Shown here: positions 26,840 to 34,886 of the stretch, one piece after another | How positions within the stretch are numbered: position 1 is the first letter of the stretch | How the letters are laid out: each line of letters starts with the position of its first letter | DNA from: Candidatus Competibacter denitrificans Run_A_D11 | GTDB taxonomy: Bacteria; Pseudomonadota; Gammaproteobacteria; Competibacterales; Competibacteraceae | Assembly: GCF_001051235.1 (NCBI RefSeq) | Contig: NZ_CBTJ020000042.1 | Coordinates: 62,001 to 126,000, forward strand | Reading direction: 5' to 3' | Length of the DNA: 64,000 nt | Notes under the pieces: generated by a model | The model's database searches: none | What the model saw: the letters and a program-made list of their open reading frames with translations, nothing else | Told to the model about the DNA's origin: nothing | Position numbers and translations under genes: made by a program

Positions 26840-28066
26840 ATGACCACCTCTGTAACCCAGGAAAATTTGCCGCTGACGGGTATCCGCGTCATCGATGTGG
26901 CCACCGTGATTGCCGCGCCGTATTGCGCGGGCATTCTCGGCGAGTTTGGCGCCGATGTGCTCAAGGTCGAGCATCCGATGGGCGGCGACATTTGCCGCAA
27001 ATACGGCACGCCGACCCAGCGCGGCGATACGCTGGCCTGGTTGAGCGAAGCCCGCAACAAAAAATCAGTCACCATCGATTTGCACCGCCGCGAAGGCGTC
27101 GAAGTCTTTAAGAAGCTGATCGAAAAGGCCGATGTGCTGTGCGAAAACTTCCGGCCCGGCACCCTGGAAAAGTGGGGCCTGCCGTGGGAGACGCTGCACG
27201 AAATCAACCCCGGCCTGATCATGTTGCGGGTCACCGGTTACGGTCAGACCGGCCCCTATAAAGATCGGCCCGGTTTCGCCCGCATCGCCCACGCAGTCGG
27301 CGGCATTGCCTATCTGTCGGGGATGCCCAAAGGCACGCCGGTGACGCCCGGCTCGACCACGCTGGGCGATTATCTGACTGGGATTTATGGCTGCCTGGGG
27401 GTGTTGATGGCCTTGCGCTATCGGGAACAAACCGGCCTTGGCCAATACATCGACGCCGCCCTGTATGAATCGGTGTTCCGCTGCACCGATGAACTGGCCC
27501 CGGCTTACGCCATGTTCGGCCAAGTGCGCGAGCGGCACGGCCCGACTCATAACGATTTCGCCTGTCCCTATGGCCATTTCCCGACCAAGGAAGAAGGCAA
27601 ATGGGTGGCTATCGCCTGCGCCACCGATAAACTGTTCGAGCGCCTGGCGGAAGCGATGGGCCGACCGGAGTTGGCCTCCTCCAGCCTGTATGGCGAGCAA
27701 AAGACCCGGCTGGAAAACCGGCACGATGTCAACGAAATCGTCCGCGATTGGTGCGGTTCACTGACCCGCGATGAGCTGTTGAAACGCTGCTATGCGACCG
27801 GCGCCCCGGCTGGCCCCTTAAACAACATCGCCGATATTTTTGGCGACCGGCAATTCCACGCCCGCCGTAATCTGGTGTCCATCGACGTGCCGGATTTGGG
27901 GGAAACCGTGATCGTGCCGTCGGTGATTCCGCGCCTGTCGGAAACGCCGGGTCGCATCAAACATCTTGGGCCAAAATTGGGCGAGCATACCGATGCGGTG
28001 CTTCAGGAGTTGCTCGGTCTTCAGGCTGATGAAATCGCCGAATTGCATAAAAAACGGGTGATTTAG
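26840..28066 (+). CDS. smtB: Family III CoA-transferase, succinyl-CoA:malate CoA-transferase beta-like (SmtB)
   Basis: A 408-aa family III CoA-transferase highly similar to the preceding gene product (shared [36 protein letters not shown]-like segments), so the two arose by duplication and probably form a heteromer. The presumed catalytic aspartate is D177 in TLGDY. CAGGAG precedes ATG 26840. The length matches Chloroflexus SmtB (about 405 aa). Likely role: CoA transfer from succinyl-CoA to malate, citramalate or related dicarboxylates. Itaconate or mesaconate activation is an alternative. Confidence 0.78.
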   Translation: MTTSVTQENLPLTGIRVIDVATVIAAPYCAGILGEFGADVLKVEHPMGGDICRKYGTPTQRGDTLAWLSEARNKKSVTIDLHRREGVEVFKKLIEKADVLCENFRPGTLEKWGLPWETLHEINPGLIMLRVTGYGQTGPYKDRPGFARIAHAVGGIAYLSGMPKGTPVTPGSTTLGDYLTGIYGCLGVLMALRYREQTGLGQYIDAALYESVFRCTDELAPAYAMFGQVRERHGPTHNDFACPYGHFPTKEEGKWVAIACATDKLFERLAEAMGRPELASSSLYGEQKTRLENRHDVNEIVRDWCGSLTRDELLKRCYATGAPAGPLNNIADIFGDRQFHARRNLVSIDVPDLGETVIVPSVIPRLSETPGRIKHLGPKLGEHTDAVLQELLGLQADEIAELHKKRVI

Positions 28067-28092
28067 CCCGGGGTTGGTGGAGAGTGGCAGGA

Positions 28093-28938
28093 ATGAGTGA
28101 GATTAATTTGCAGGATTGGCTGGGGAAAACGGAGTCCCTGGCGGATCGGGTTTATCCCACCCCGGCCAAGGCGCTGGCCCGCACCTTGGATAATGCGGAC
28201 TTTGAACCCAGCGAAGGCCGACCGCTGCCGGAGCTGTGGTACTGGCTGTATTTTTTACCGATGGCGGCGGCCTCCCAGATCGACGGGGACGGCCATCCCA
28301 AGCGCGGCGGCTTTTTGCCACCGGTCGCCCTGGAACGGCGGATGTGGGCGGGTAGCCGCATCCGTTTCCACGATGATTTGCTGATCGGCGAGGCGATCAC
28401 CAAGGACGCCGAAATCATCAAGATCGCTGAAAAAGCGGGCAAGACCGGCAGCATGGTGTTCGTCACGGTCAAACACCAGGTCAAATCGGCGCGCGGCGTC
28501 GCGGTGACGGAAGAACAGGATATCGTGTATTTGGCTAAACCGACCGCCTTTAATCCGCCGCCGCCGACGGCATTGCCCGCCGCAGTGGCCTGGCGGGAAG
28601 CCTATCCGGTCGATCCGGTGTTGTTATTCCGCTTCTCCGCGTTGACCTTCAACGCCCATAAAATCCATTATGACCGGCGCTATGCGGCCGATGAGGAAAA
28701 GTATCCCGGTTTAGTGGTGCATGGGCCGTTACAGGCGCTGTTGTTGTTGGAATCGGCCAAGCGCCACCACCCCGGCCAAAAACCGGCCAGCTACACCTTT
28801 CGAGGGATGCGGCCGATGTTTGATTTTGATCGAATTTCGCTGTGTGGCCAGCCCAAGGCGGATCAGAGTTGCGATCTCTATACCGCCAATGGCGGTGATG
28901 CCATTGGGATGCAGGCCACAGTGTCCTGGAGAGAATGA
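28093..28938 (+). CDS. meh: MaoC/FAS1-type dehydratase, mesaconyl-C4-CoA hydratase-like (Meh)
   Basis: A 281-aa double-hotdog hydratase of the HTD2/MaoC_dehydrat_N group. It has PPVALERRMWAGSRIRFHDDL in the first hotdog, and the catalytic hydratase-2 motif in the second (RFSALTFNAHKIHYDRRYA, with Asn/His/Asp in place). The family includes mesaconyl-C4-CoA hydratase (forming citramalyl-CoA) and itaconyl-CoA hydratase. ATG 28093 is preferred over GTG 28084 for ribosome-binding-site spacing. It is placed between CoA-transferases and a CitE-like lyase, which strongly supports a role in dicarboxyl-CoA chemistry. Confidence 0.8.
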   Translation: MSEINLQDWLGKTESLADRVYPTPAKALARTLDNADFEPSEGRPLPELWYWLYFLPMAAASQIDGDGHPKRGGFLPPVALERRMWAGSRIRFHDDLLIGEAITKDAEIIKIAEKAGKTGSMVFVTVKHQVKSARGVAVTEEQDIVYLAKPTAFNPPPPTALPAAVAWREAYPVDPVLLFRFSALTFNAHKIHYDRRYAADEEKYPGLVVHGPLQALLLLESAKRHHPGQKPASYTFRGMRPMFDFDRISLCGQPKADQSCDLYTANGGDAIGMQATVSWRE

Positions 28939-28941
28939 GCG

Positions 28942-29862
28942 ATGGCTGAAAAATTAGAACGTTCCGTGCTACTGGCGCCCGGCTCCAATTGGGGGATGAT
29001 TCAGAAAACAGCGGCGGCCAAAGCCGATGCGGTGTGTATCGATTTGGAAGATGCGGTGGCCCCGGAGGAAAAGGAAACCAGCCGCGCCAACGTGATCAAG
29101 GCATACCGCGAACTGGATTTCGGCGGCAAACTCAAGATGTTTCGCATGAATGGGCTGGATACCCATTTCGCGTACCGCGATCTGGTCGAAATCGGGGAAG
29201 CGGCCGGCGATCAGATCGATTTGATCGTGGTGCCCAAGGTCAGTCGGCCCGAAGACGTTTTGTTCGTGGACACCTTGCTGACCCAGATTGAGAGTTACAA
29301 GGGTTATGCCAATCGGATCGGCGTCGAAGCGCTGATCGAAACCGCGCTGGGTTGCGTCAACATCCGTGAAATCGCCGCCTGTTCCGAGCGCTTGCAGGGC
29401 TTTGTCTATGGCCCCGGTGATTACGCCGCCTCGGTGCGGATGCCGCTGGAGTCCATCGGTGAACTGGATGAGAACGATAAGCTCTATCCAGGCCATCGCT
29501 GGCATTATGTCATGCATTCCATTGTCAGCGCCGCCCGCGCCTACGACAAGCGCGCGGTCGATGGACCGTTTGCCGGAATTAAAAACCCGGAAGGTTTGCT
29601 GCAAGCGTGTAAAATCGCCCGCGCGATGGGCTTCGACGGCAAATGGTGTATTCACCCCAGCCAAATCGAAACCGTCAATCAGACCTTTGTGCCCTCAGAA
29701 AAGGAACTCAGCTGGGCGCAACTGGTACTTGACGCCTACGAAGCCGCATTGCGCGAAGGCCGGGGCGCGATCAGCGTCAAGGGCAAAATGATTGATGTTG
29801 CGTCCTTGCGGATGTGTCGCACCATCGTGGAACGCGCCAAATTGGCGGGAATATTGAATTAA
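28942..29862 (+). CDS. mcl: HpcH/HpaI-family CoA lyase, malyl-CoA/beta-methylmalyl-CoA lyase-like (Mcl)
   Basis: A 306-aa CitE-type lyase. RSVLLAPGSNWGMIQKTAAA, DAVCIDLEDAVAPEEKETSR, RMNGLDTHFAYRD, the metal-ligand glutamate region VEALIETALGCVNI, YGPGDYAASVRMP, and GKWCIHPSQIETVNQ match Rhodobacter Mcl1 more closely than Chloroflexus Mcl as I recall them. Such enzymes reversibly split malyl-CoA, beta-methylmalyl-CoA or citramalyl-CoA. It starts three bases after the hydratase stop, with its ribosome-binding site inside that gene's end, indicating tight coupling. Confidence 0.82.
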   Translation: MAEKLERSVLLAPGSNWGMIQKTAAAKADAVCIDLEDAVAPEEKETSRANVIKAYRELDFGGKLKMFRMNGLDTHFAYRDLVEIGEAAGDQIDLIVVPKVSRPEDVLFVDTLLTQIESYKGYANRIGVEALIETALGCVNIREIAACSERLQGFVYGPGDYAASVRMPLESIGELDENDKLYPGHRWHYVMHSIVSAARAYDKRAVDGPFAGIKNPEGLLQACKIARAMGFDGKWCIHPSQIETVNQTFVPSEKELSWAQLVLDAYEAALREGRGAISVKGKMIDVASLRMCRTIVERAKLAGILN

Positions 29863-29874
29863 GGCACATAAGCA

Positions 29875-31095
29875 ATGGCGAAGATTTTAGAAGGATTGCG
29901 GATTGTTGAAGGCACCGCGTTTGTCGCAGCGCCGCTGGCCGGGATGACCCTGGCGCAAATGGGCGCGGAAGTGATTCGCTTCGACCGCATCCGAGGGGGC
30001 TTGGACTATCACCGCTGGCCGGTGACCCACGACAACAAGAGCCTGTTTTGGGCGGGCCTGAACAAGGGCAAGCGCTCGCTGGCGGTCGATGTCAGCACGC
30101 CGCGCGGTCAGGAGATCGTGACCCAACTGATCTGCGCGCCGGGGCCGAATAACGGCATTTTTCTGACCAATCTTCGGGTACGCGGCTGGATGGATTATGA
30201 GCATCTCAAGCAGCACCGGGAAGATTTGATCATGCTCACCGTGCTGGGCACCCGCGACGGCGGCCCGGCGGTCGATTACACCGTCAATCCCAGCATGGGC
30301 TTTCCTTACGCCACCGGCGTGGAAGGCTCCACCGATCCGACCTGCCATGTCTTGCCCGCCTGGGACTGCATCACCGGCCAAATGGCGGCCCTGGGGTTGC
30401 TGGCAGCGGAGCGGCATCGGCGCTTGACCGGCGAAGGGCAGTCGGTGGAAATCGCTCTAAAGGATGTGGCGCTGGCGATGCTGGGCAATTTGGGCATCAT
30501 CGGCGAAGTGATGGTCAACAACTTCGACCGGCCCAAGTACGGTAATTATCTGTACGGCGCTTACGGCAATGAATTCGATACGGCCGATGGTCGTAAAGTA
30601 ATGGTGGTGGGCTTGACCCGCCGGCAGTGGGATGGCCTGTGTCAGGTCACGGGTTTGAAAGCGGAATTTGACGCGCTGGGCCAGCGCTTGGGTTTGGATT
30701 TGAATCGGGAAGGGGATCGCTTCAAGGCCCGTGAGGACATTACCACTCTGCTCAAACCGTGGTTTCTCGCCAGGGCCGTCGATGACTTCGGCCCGGCTTT
30801 TGACGAGCACAATGTCACCTGGTCGGTATTTCGCACCTTCAAACAGGCGGTTACCGAAGAACCCGATTGCTCGACGTGGCACCCAATGTTTGATCTGGTG
30901 GAACAGCCGGGGATCGGCGAATATCTGATGCCGGGCACTCCGTTCGAGTTTGGTCAGTTCGAGCGTTCTGCGCCAGTGCCTGCGCCAACCTTGGGCGAAC
31001 ACACCGATGAGATTTTGTCGGATCTACTGGGCCTGAGCGACGTGGAGATCACCAAGCTGCACGCCGATAAAGTCGTGGCGGGGCCGCGCCGCTAA
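29875..31095 (+). CDS. mct: Family III CoA-transferase, mesaconyl-CoA C1-C4 CoA-transferase-like (Mct)
   Basis: A 406-aa family III CoA-transferase that differs clearly from the other two in the operon. The nucleophile region reads LPAWDCITGQM with D164, corresponding to the catalytic aspartate of Chloroflexus Mct, which moves CoA within mesaconyl-CoA from C1 to C4. Other features: EGTAFVAAPLAGMTLAQMGA, DGGPAVDYTVNPSMGFPYAT, and SVFRTFKQAV. It is the last gene of the operon, 12 bases after the lyase. Assignment rests on the combination of this subfamily pattern and context. Confidence 0.78.
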   Translation: MAKILEGLRIVEGTAFVAAPLAGMTLAQMGAEVIRFDRIRGGLDYHRWPVTHDNKSLFWAGLNKGKRSLAVDVSTPRGQEIVTQLICAPGPNNGIFLTNLRVRGWMDYEHLKQHREDLIMLTVLGTRDGGPAVDYTVNPSMGFPYATGVEGSTDPTCHVLPAWDCITGQMAALGLLAAERHRRLTGEGQSVEIALKDVALAMLGNLGIIGEVMVNNFDRPKYGNYLYGAYGNEFDTADGRKVMVVGLTRRQWDGLCQVTGLKAEFDALGQRLGLDLNREGDRFKAREDITTLLKPWFLARAVDDFGPAFDEHNVTWSVFRTFKQAVTEEPDCSTWHPMFDLVEQPGIGEYLMPGTPFEFGQFERSAPVPAPTLGEHTDEILSDLLGLSDVEITKLHADKVVAGPRR

Positions 31096-31119
31096 CCCCA
31101 CGATCTCACCGCCGCTGAT

Positions 31120-32049
31120 TCAAGCGGCGGCTTCATTTTTATCCACCAAACGCATAAACAATTCTTCCAGCCGATTGGCTTTGTTGCGCAGGCTGGAAAT
31201 CGTGATGCCATGCGCTGAAAGCTGCTTGAACAGATCGTTGAGACCGCGACCTTTCGATACATCCACTTCCAGCGTCCAGTCATCCAGCCGCCGCAATGGA
31301 TAGCCAACCACGTCCGGTAATCCCGCCAGCGGTTGGCTCACATTAAAGATAAAGGTTTCCAGCGCCAATTGCCCCAGTAAGGTGCTCATTTGCGCGTTTT
31401 CGATGATGCGGCCCTGGTCGATAATCGCCACCTGGCGGCACAGGCTCTCGGCTTCTTCCAAATAATGGGTGGTGAGAATGATGGTGGTGCCGCGAGCGTT
31501 GATGGTGCGCAAGAAATCCCACATCGAACGGCGGATTTCAATGTCTACCCCGGCCGTCGGTTCGTCCAGAATCAGCAATTTCGGCTCATGCACCAGGGCG
31601 CGGGCGATCATCAGCCGCCGCTTCATGCCGCCGGAGAGCTGGCGAGCCATTTCGCGGCGCTTGTCCCAAAGGCCGAGTTGACGGAGGTAGGTTTCAGCGC
31701 GTTGATGGGCCAGTTCGCGGGGAATCCCGTAGTAGCCGGCCTGGTTGACCACGATTTCCGCTGTCGGCTCGAACTGATTGAAATTGAATTCCTGCGGCAC
31801 CAGCCCGATGCAGCGTTTGGCCTCGGTCAACTGGGTATCGATATCATGGCCAAAGACCTGAACCGTGCCGCTGCTTTTCCGCACCAGCGAGGCGATGATC
31901 CCAATAATGGTTGATTTGCCTGCGCCATTCGGGCCGAGCAGGGCGAAAAATTCCCCTTCGGGGATCGCCAGATCGACGCCGCGCACCGCTTCGAAGCCAT
32001 TGGCGTAGATTTTTCGCAGATTGCGGATGGCGAGAGCGGAAATAGTCAT
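31120..32049 (-). CDS. yadG: ABC exporter ATP-binding protein (YadG-like)
   Basis: A 309-aa ABC ATPase of the drug/ABC-2 exporter class. Walker A GPNGAGKST, Q-loop LVPQEFNFNQFEP, signature LSGGMKRR, Walker B LLILDEPTAGVD and the H-loop TTHYLEEAE are all intact. Length equals E. coli YadG (308 aa), including the C-terminal regulatory tail. ATG 32049 begins MTISALAIRNLRKIY. The expected partner permease lies at 24518-25315, over 5.8 kb away on the same strand, with the CoA-transferase operon between. No other ABC-2 permease is nearby. Confidence 0.93.
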   Translation of the reverse strand: MTISALAIRNLRKIYANGFEAVRGVDLAIPEGEFFALLGPNGAGKSTIIGIIASLVRKSSGTVQVFGHDIDTQLTEAKRCIGLVPQEFNFNQFEPTAEIVVNQAGYYGIPRELAHQRAETYLRQLGLWDKRREMARQLSGGMKRRLMIARALVHEPKLLILDEPTAGVDIEIRRSMWDFLRTINARGTTIILTTHYLEEAESLCRQVAIIDQGRIIENAQMSTLLGQLALETFIFNVSQPLAGLPDVVGYPLRRLDDWTLEVDVSKGRGLNDLFKQLSAHGITISSLRNKANRLEELFMRLVDKNEAAA

Positions 32050-32074
32050 GGCGGATTGGAAAGAGCCTTTTTTA

Positions 32075-33166
32075 TCAATCTTTTGGGAGCAGAAAAGCTT
32101 CGAATTCAGGGGTATAGCGCTCTTGAAAACTTTTGCCGTCGGCGCTGGCGATGATAAAGAAAGCGGCCAGCCGGTGTTCGGTGGCGAGGCGGAAGCCGTC
32201 ATCGGCCCCCAGGGCCATCAGCGCGGTGTCGATGGCATCCGCTTCCATATCGGCTTTGCTGATGACCGTGACTGACGCCAAGGTTTGTAAGACCGGCCGG
32301 CCGGTGCGTGGGTCGATAATATGCGAGTAGCGCCGTCCGTTCTGCTCAAAGAAGTTGCGGTAATCGCCAGCGGTGGAGACGCTGTGATCGCTAATTTGAA
32401 TCAGGCGCTCGACGGCACGCTGACCCGGTACTGGCCGCTCAATCGCCACGGTCCAGGGTTGACCTTTACCGTTGCGGCCTTTGGCGCGTAGATCGCCACC
32501 GATAGACACCAGATAGTTGTAGATGCCCTTGCTCTCCATCAGGATCGCCAACTGATCGACGGCATAGCCCTTGGCGAGTGAGGATAAATCCGTATAAACA
32601 TCCGCACGATCCTTTTTCAGCGCCGGTGGCTGCTCGCGGGTGTGTAGCCGCCAATAGCCGACCCGTTCGCGGGCTTGCAGGATCACCGAATCGGGTGGAA
32701 CCTGATCAAGACGCGGTTCCGGCCCGAAGCCCCATAAATCGACCAGTGGACCAACGGTGATGTCATAGGCGCCGCTGGTGAGATCGCTAATCCGCAAGCC
32801 TTCCGCAATGACCTGCTGCAATTCGGCAGACACGGATACCCAGTCGGTGCTGGGATTGCGGTTAAAACCTGACAGCTCTGAATTAGGGTCATAAGTTGAC
32901 ATCTGCCGGTTGATGTACTCCAGCAGTTGATCGGCCCGACTTTTGATCAGCTCAGGTGAGAGCGCTTGTCCCGCATCGGGCACCAGCTTGAGTTCATAAC
33001 TGGTGCCCATGGTGGTGCCGGTGATACGAATGGTCGTATCGGGAGGGCCTCGGTCGCAACCAGTGAGTAAAATACAGGTGAAGACAGAATTAACAAGCGT
33101 TAAAAGTGTAGAACGCAAAAAGCGTTGTCCTAAGTATCTGTGTTGAAAGCTAATTGTCAAAGGCAT
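32075..33166 (-). CDS. apbE: FAD:protein FMN transferase ApbE (lipoprotein)
   Basis: A 363-aa periplasmic lipoprotein that attaches FMN covalently to threonine residues of target flavoproteins such as Nqr/Rnf subunits. The lipobox LLTGC lies near residue 37 after a hydrophobic stretch. The family motifs GTTMGTSYELKL, TVGPLVDLWGFGPEP, DLSSLAKGYAVDQLA, SIGGDLRAKG and SHIIDPRTGRP are all present. The start is uncertain: ATG 33166 avoids overlap with the upstream gene, while ATG 33208 would overlap it by 31 bases. No target flavoprotein gene is adjacent. Confidence 0.93.
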   Translation of the reverse strand: MPLTISFQHRYLGQRFLRSTLLTLVNSVFTCILLTGCDRGPPDTTIRITGTTMGTSYELKLVPDAGQALSPELIKSRADQLLEYINRQMSTYDPNSELSGFNRNPSTDWVSVSAELQQVIAEGLRISDLTSGAYDITVGPLVDLWGFGPEPRLDQVPPDSVILQARERVGYWRLHTREQPPALKKDRADVYTDLSSLAKGYAVDQLAILMESKGIYNYLVSIGGDLRAKGRNGKGQPWTVAIERPVPGQRAVERLIQISDHSVSTAGDYRNFFEQNGRRYSHIIDPRTGRPVLQTLASVTVISKADMEADAIDTALMALGADDGFRLATEHRLAAFFIIASADGKSFQERYTPEFEAFLLPKD

Positions 33167-33177
33167 CTTGGCTGAGG

Positions 33178-34512
33178 TCAATTTAAACAAAGTCGAGCAG
33201 ATATCCAATTTATAAATAAAAGAATTAATCCCACTAAATGAAATGCAACACCAATCAACAACCCCACTGCATGTTTCTGTAATGCGATATAGCCATCACC
33301 AAATACTGATGAAGAGATTGAGTAAAAAATGACTAAGCTACCCATAGAAACCATCATCAAGAGAAATCGGTAACTCGAATTAATGTTTTTTAATGTAATC
33401 CATAAGATTAATGAAAATAAACCAAAAGTAATAGAAATTAGTATAAAATTATAAAAATCCTCTTTTGTTATATTGGCTAAGATATAAGATAAAGAAGACT
33501 TCTTTAAGAATAGATATTTTAGTGAATTTTCATCTGTTTTATTTTCAAGATGGCCAAGGTATGGTGGATAAAAAGGAAGGACGCCAAGTATTGCATTACG
33601 TATTGGTTCTTTAAATGTTGATGGGTCTCTAATAAAAAGTTTGATCAATTTAAAACGGCTTAAGTTTTCAACTTCTGGACAAGGAAAATTCTGATGAATC
33701 CCTGGTGTGTACCAGTGTTGACCAATACTTATGAGGCAATTTTTAGGTAAACTCAAAGTTAAAAGTGCGGCTTCTTTGTTGGTTGATGCTGGTAAAATTG
33801 CTCCAAGAAAAGTGTCCGTTTTATTTGCAAAATTGACTGCTTTCATATGGCCATGGTCAGGCGGATTCATTTTATTATAAATAATTGGGATGGCTATTGA
33901 TATAAGAAGAAATAGAAGATAGAACTTTTTTTCTTTCCAATTTTTAATTAGGCTTATTGTACAAATTAACCCTAATAAAACGGCCAGCGGCATATATTGT
34001 AGCTTGGCTAAACCAAGCCATACGATTGATATGGATGCGAGAATAAAGAGAGGGATATTTTTTGATGTCGATAAGATTAAAAGGATAGTGAAAAATAAAG
34101 CAAAAAAAGAACTGGTGATGACAGAAAATTCTAAATATAAGGTATTAATATAAAGTAAATTTGTGATATCACCAAAAACCAAAAAAAACATAAGGGAGAT
34201 TGCTAGTTTTTTATATTTTTCTGTAGCGATGTGAATTAATAATGAGAACCCTAAAAACAGTATTATAATTTTCCAAAGTGAAATTTCTCTAAAATCAATC
34301 TTATCGCCAATTTTATGAAAGGATTTTGCGATCCATGGAAAGGCATTATCAATAGAATTCATACAAAGATTTCTATCTTTAGAACCATCATAAATTAACG
34401 AATTGACAGGCCCTTCCAGATGCTCAGAGGTTTTTGGCTTATCTTGGATAGATTGCCAAATTCCTATGCAACTAGATTGTCTAAGAAAATCATAATTATT
34501 AGCATAACCCAT
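33178..34512 (-). CDS. AT-rich polytopic membrane protein, unrecognised
   Basis: A 444-aa protein with about 10 hydrophobic segments (from FREISLWKIIILFLGFSLL near residue 75 to the C-terminal LVGLILLFINW). I see no diagnostic enzymatic motif. The architecture (membrane core with a loop carrying Cys/Asp residues around NCLISIGQHWYTPG) loosely recalls membrane glycosyltransferases lacking an N-terminal part. The gene is strikingly AT-rich with Lys/Asn/Ile-rich codons, unlike the GC-rich neighbours, suggesting horizontal acquisition. No ribosome-binding site is evident before ATG 34512. A MITE-like element lies 44 bases upstream. Confidence 0.65.
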   Translation of the reverse strand: MGYANNYDFLRQSSCIGIWQSIQDKPKTSEHLEGPVNSLIYDGSKDRNLCMNSIDNAFPWIAKSFHKIGDKIDFREISLWKIIILFLGFSLLIHIATEKYKKLAISLMFFLVFGDITNLLYINTLYLEFSVITSSFFALFFTILLILSTSKNIPLFILASISIVWLGLAKLQYMPLAVLLGLICTISLIKNWKEKKFYLLFLLISIAIPIIYNKMNPPDHGHMKAVNFANKTDTFLGAILPASTNKEAALLTLSLPKNCLISIGQHWYTPGIHQNFPCPEVENLSRFKLIKLFIRDPSTFKEPIRNAILGVLPFYPPYLGHLENKTDENSLKYLFLKKSSLSYILANITKEDFYNFILISITFGLFSLILWITLKNINSSYRFLLMMVSMGSLVIFYSISSSVFGDGYIALQKHAVGLLIGVAFHLVGLILLFINWISARLCLN

Positions 34513-34886
34513 AATAGGACTTGTAAAAACAGTAGCAATAATTTTTATTATTGTTTAGGAGTTACGCAGTTGGATCTCTAACACTCTGATTTTAAAAGAA
34601 ATCGACTTGTGCGGTAGACAACCGAAATTTTCCATTAATCAATCGCTTAGAATTTCAACTGCGTAACTCCTAATTGTTAATAACGTTATGCTGTAAATAA
34701 AAATAGAGGTTAAAGATATTTTCGATAGGTATTTATAATAGATTTGTTTATAGTTACTCATGATTTTAAAAGATCCTTTTTTACATAGATCTGTTTTTCT
34801 TTTCTCTTGGGTAATCCCGCCACCCTTATCCCAGGTGGCGAGGAATGATACTGAATATCTGAGGCGAGCGATTGACGCAATAATCG
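34513..34886. other. AT-rich intergenic region carrying the MITE
   Basis: 374 bases between the start of the AT-rich membrane gene and the end of the CitE-like gene. It holds the MITE-like element; the rest (34679-34886) is AT-rich sequence without a convincing gene or terminator. Confidence 0.6.
34556..34672. mobile_element. MITE-like element, 117 bp, with perfect 17-bp terminal inverted repeats
   Basis: TAGGAGTTACGCAGTTG at 34556-34572 is repeated perfectly in inverse orientation at 34656-34672. The element is flanked by a 6-bp direct repeat ATTGTT (34550-34555 and 34673-34678), as expected for a target-site duplication. The 83-bp interior has no coding capacity. These are the marks of a miniature inverted-repeat element moved in trans by a transposase that is not in this window. 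If TTA is counted at each end the inverted repeats extend to 18 bp and the duplication shrinks accordingly. Confidence 0.8.
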
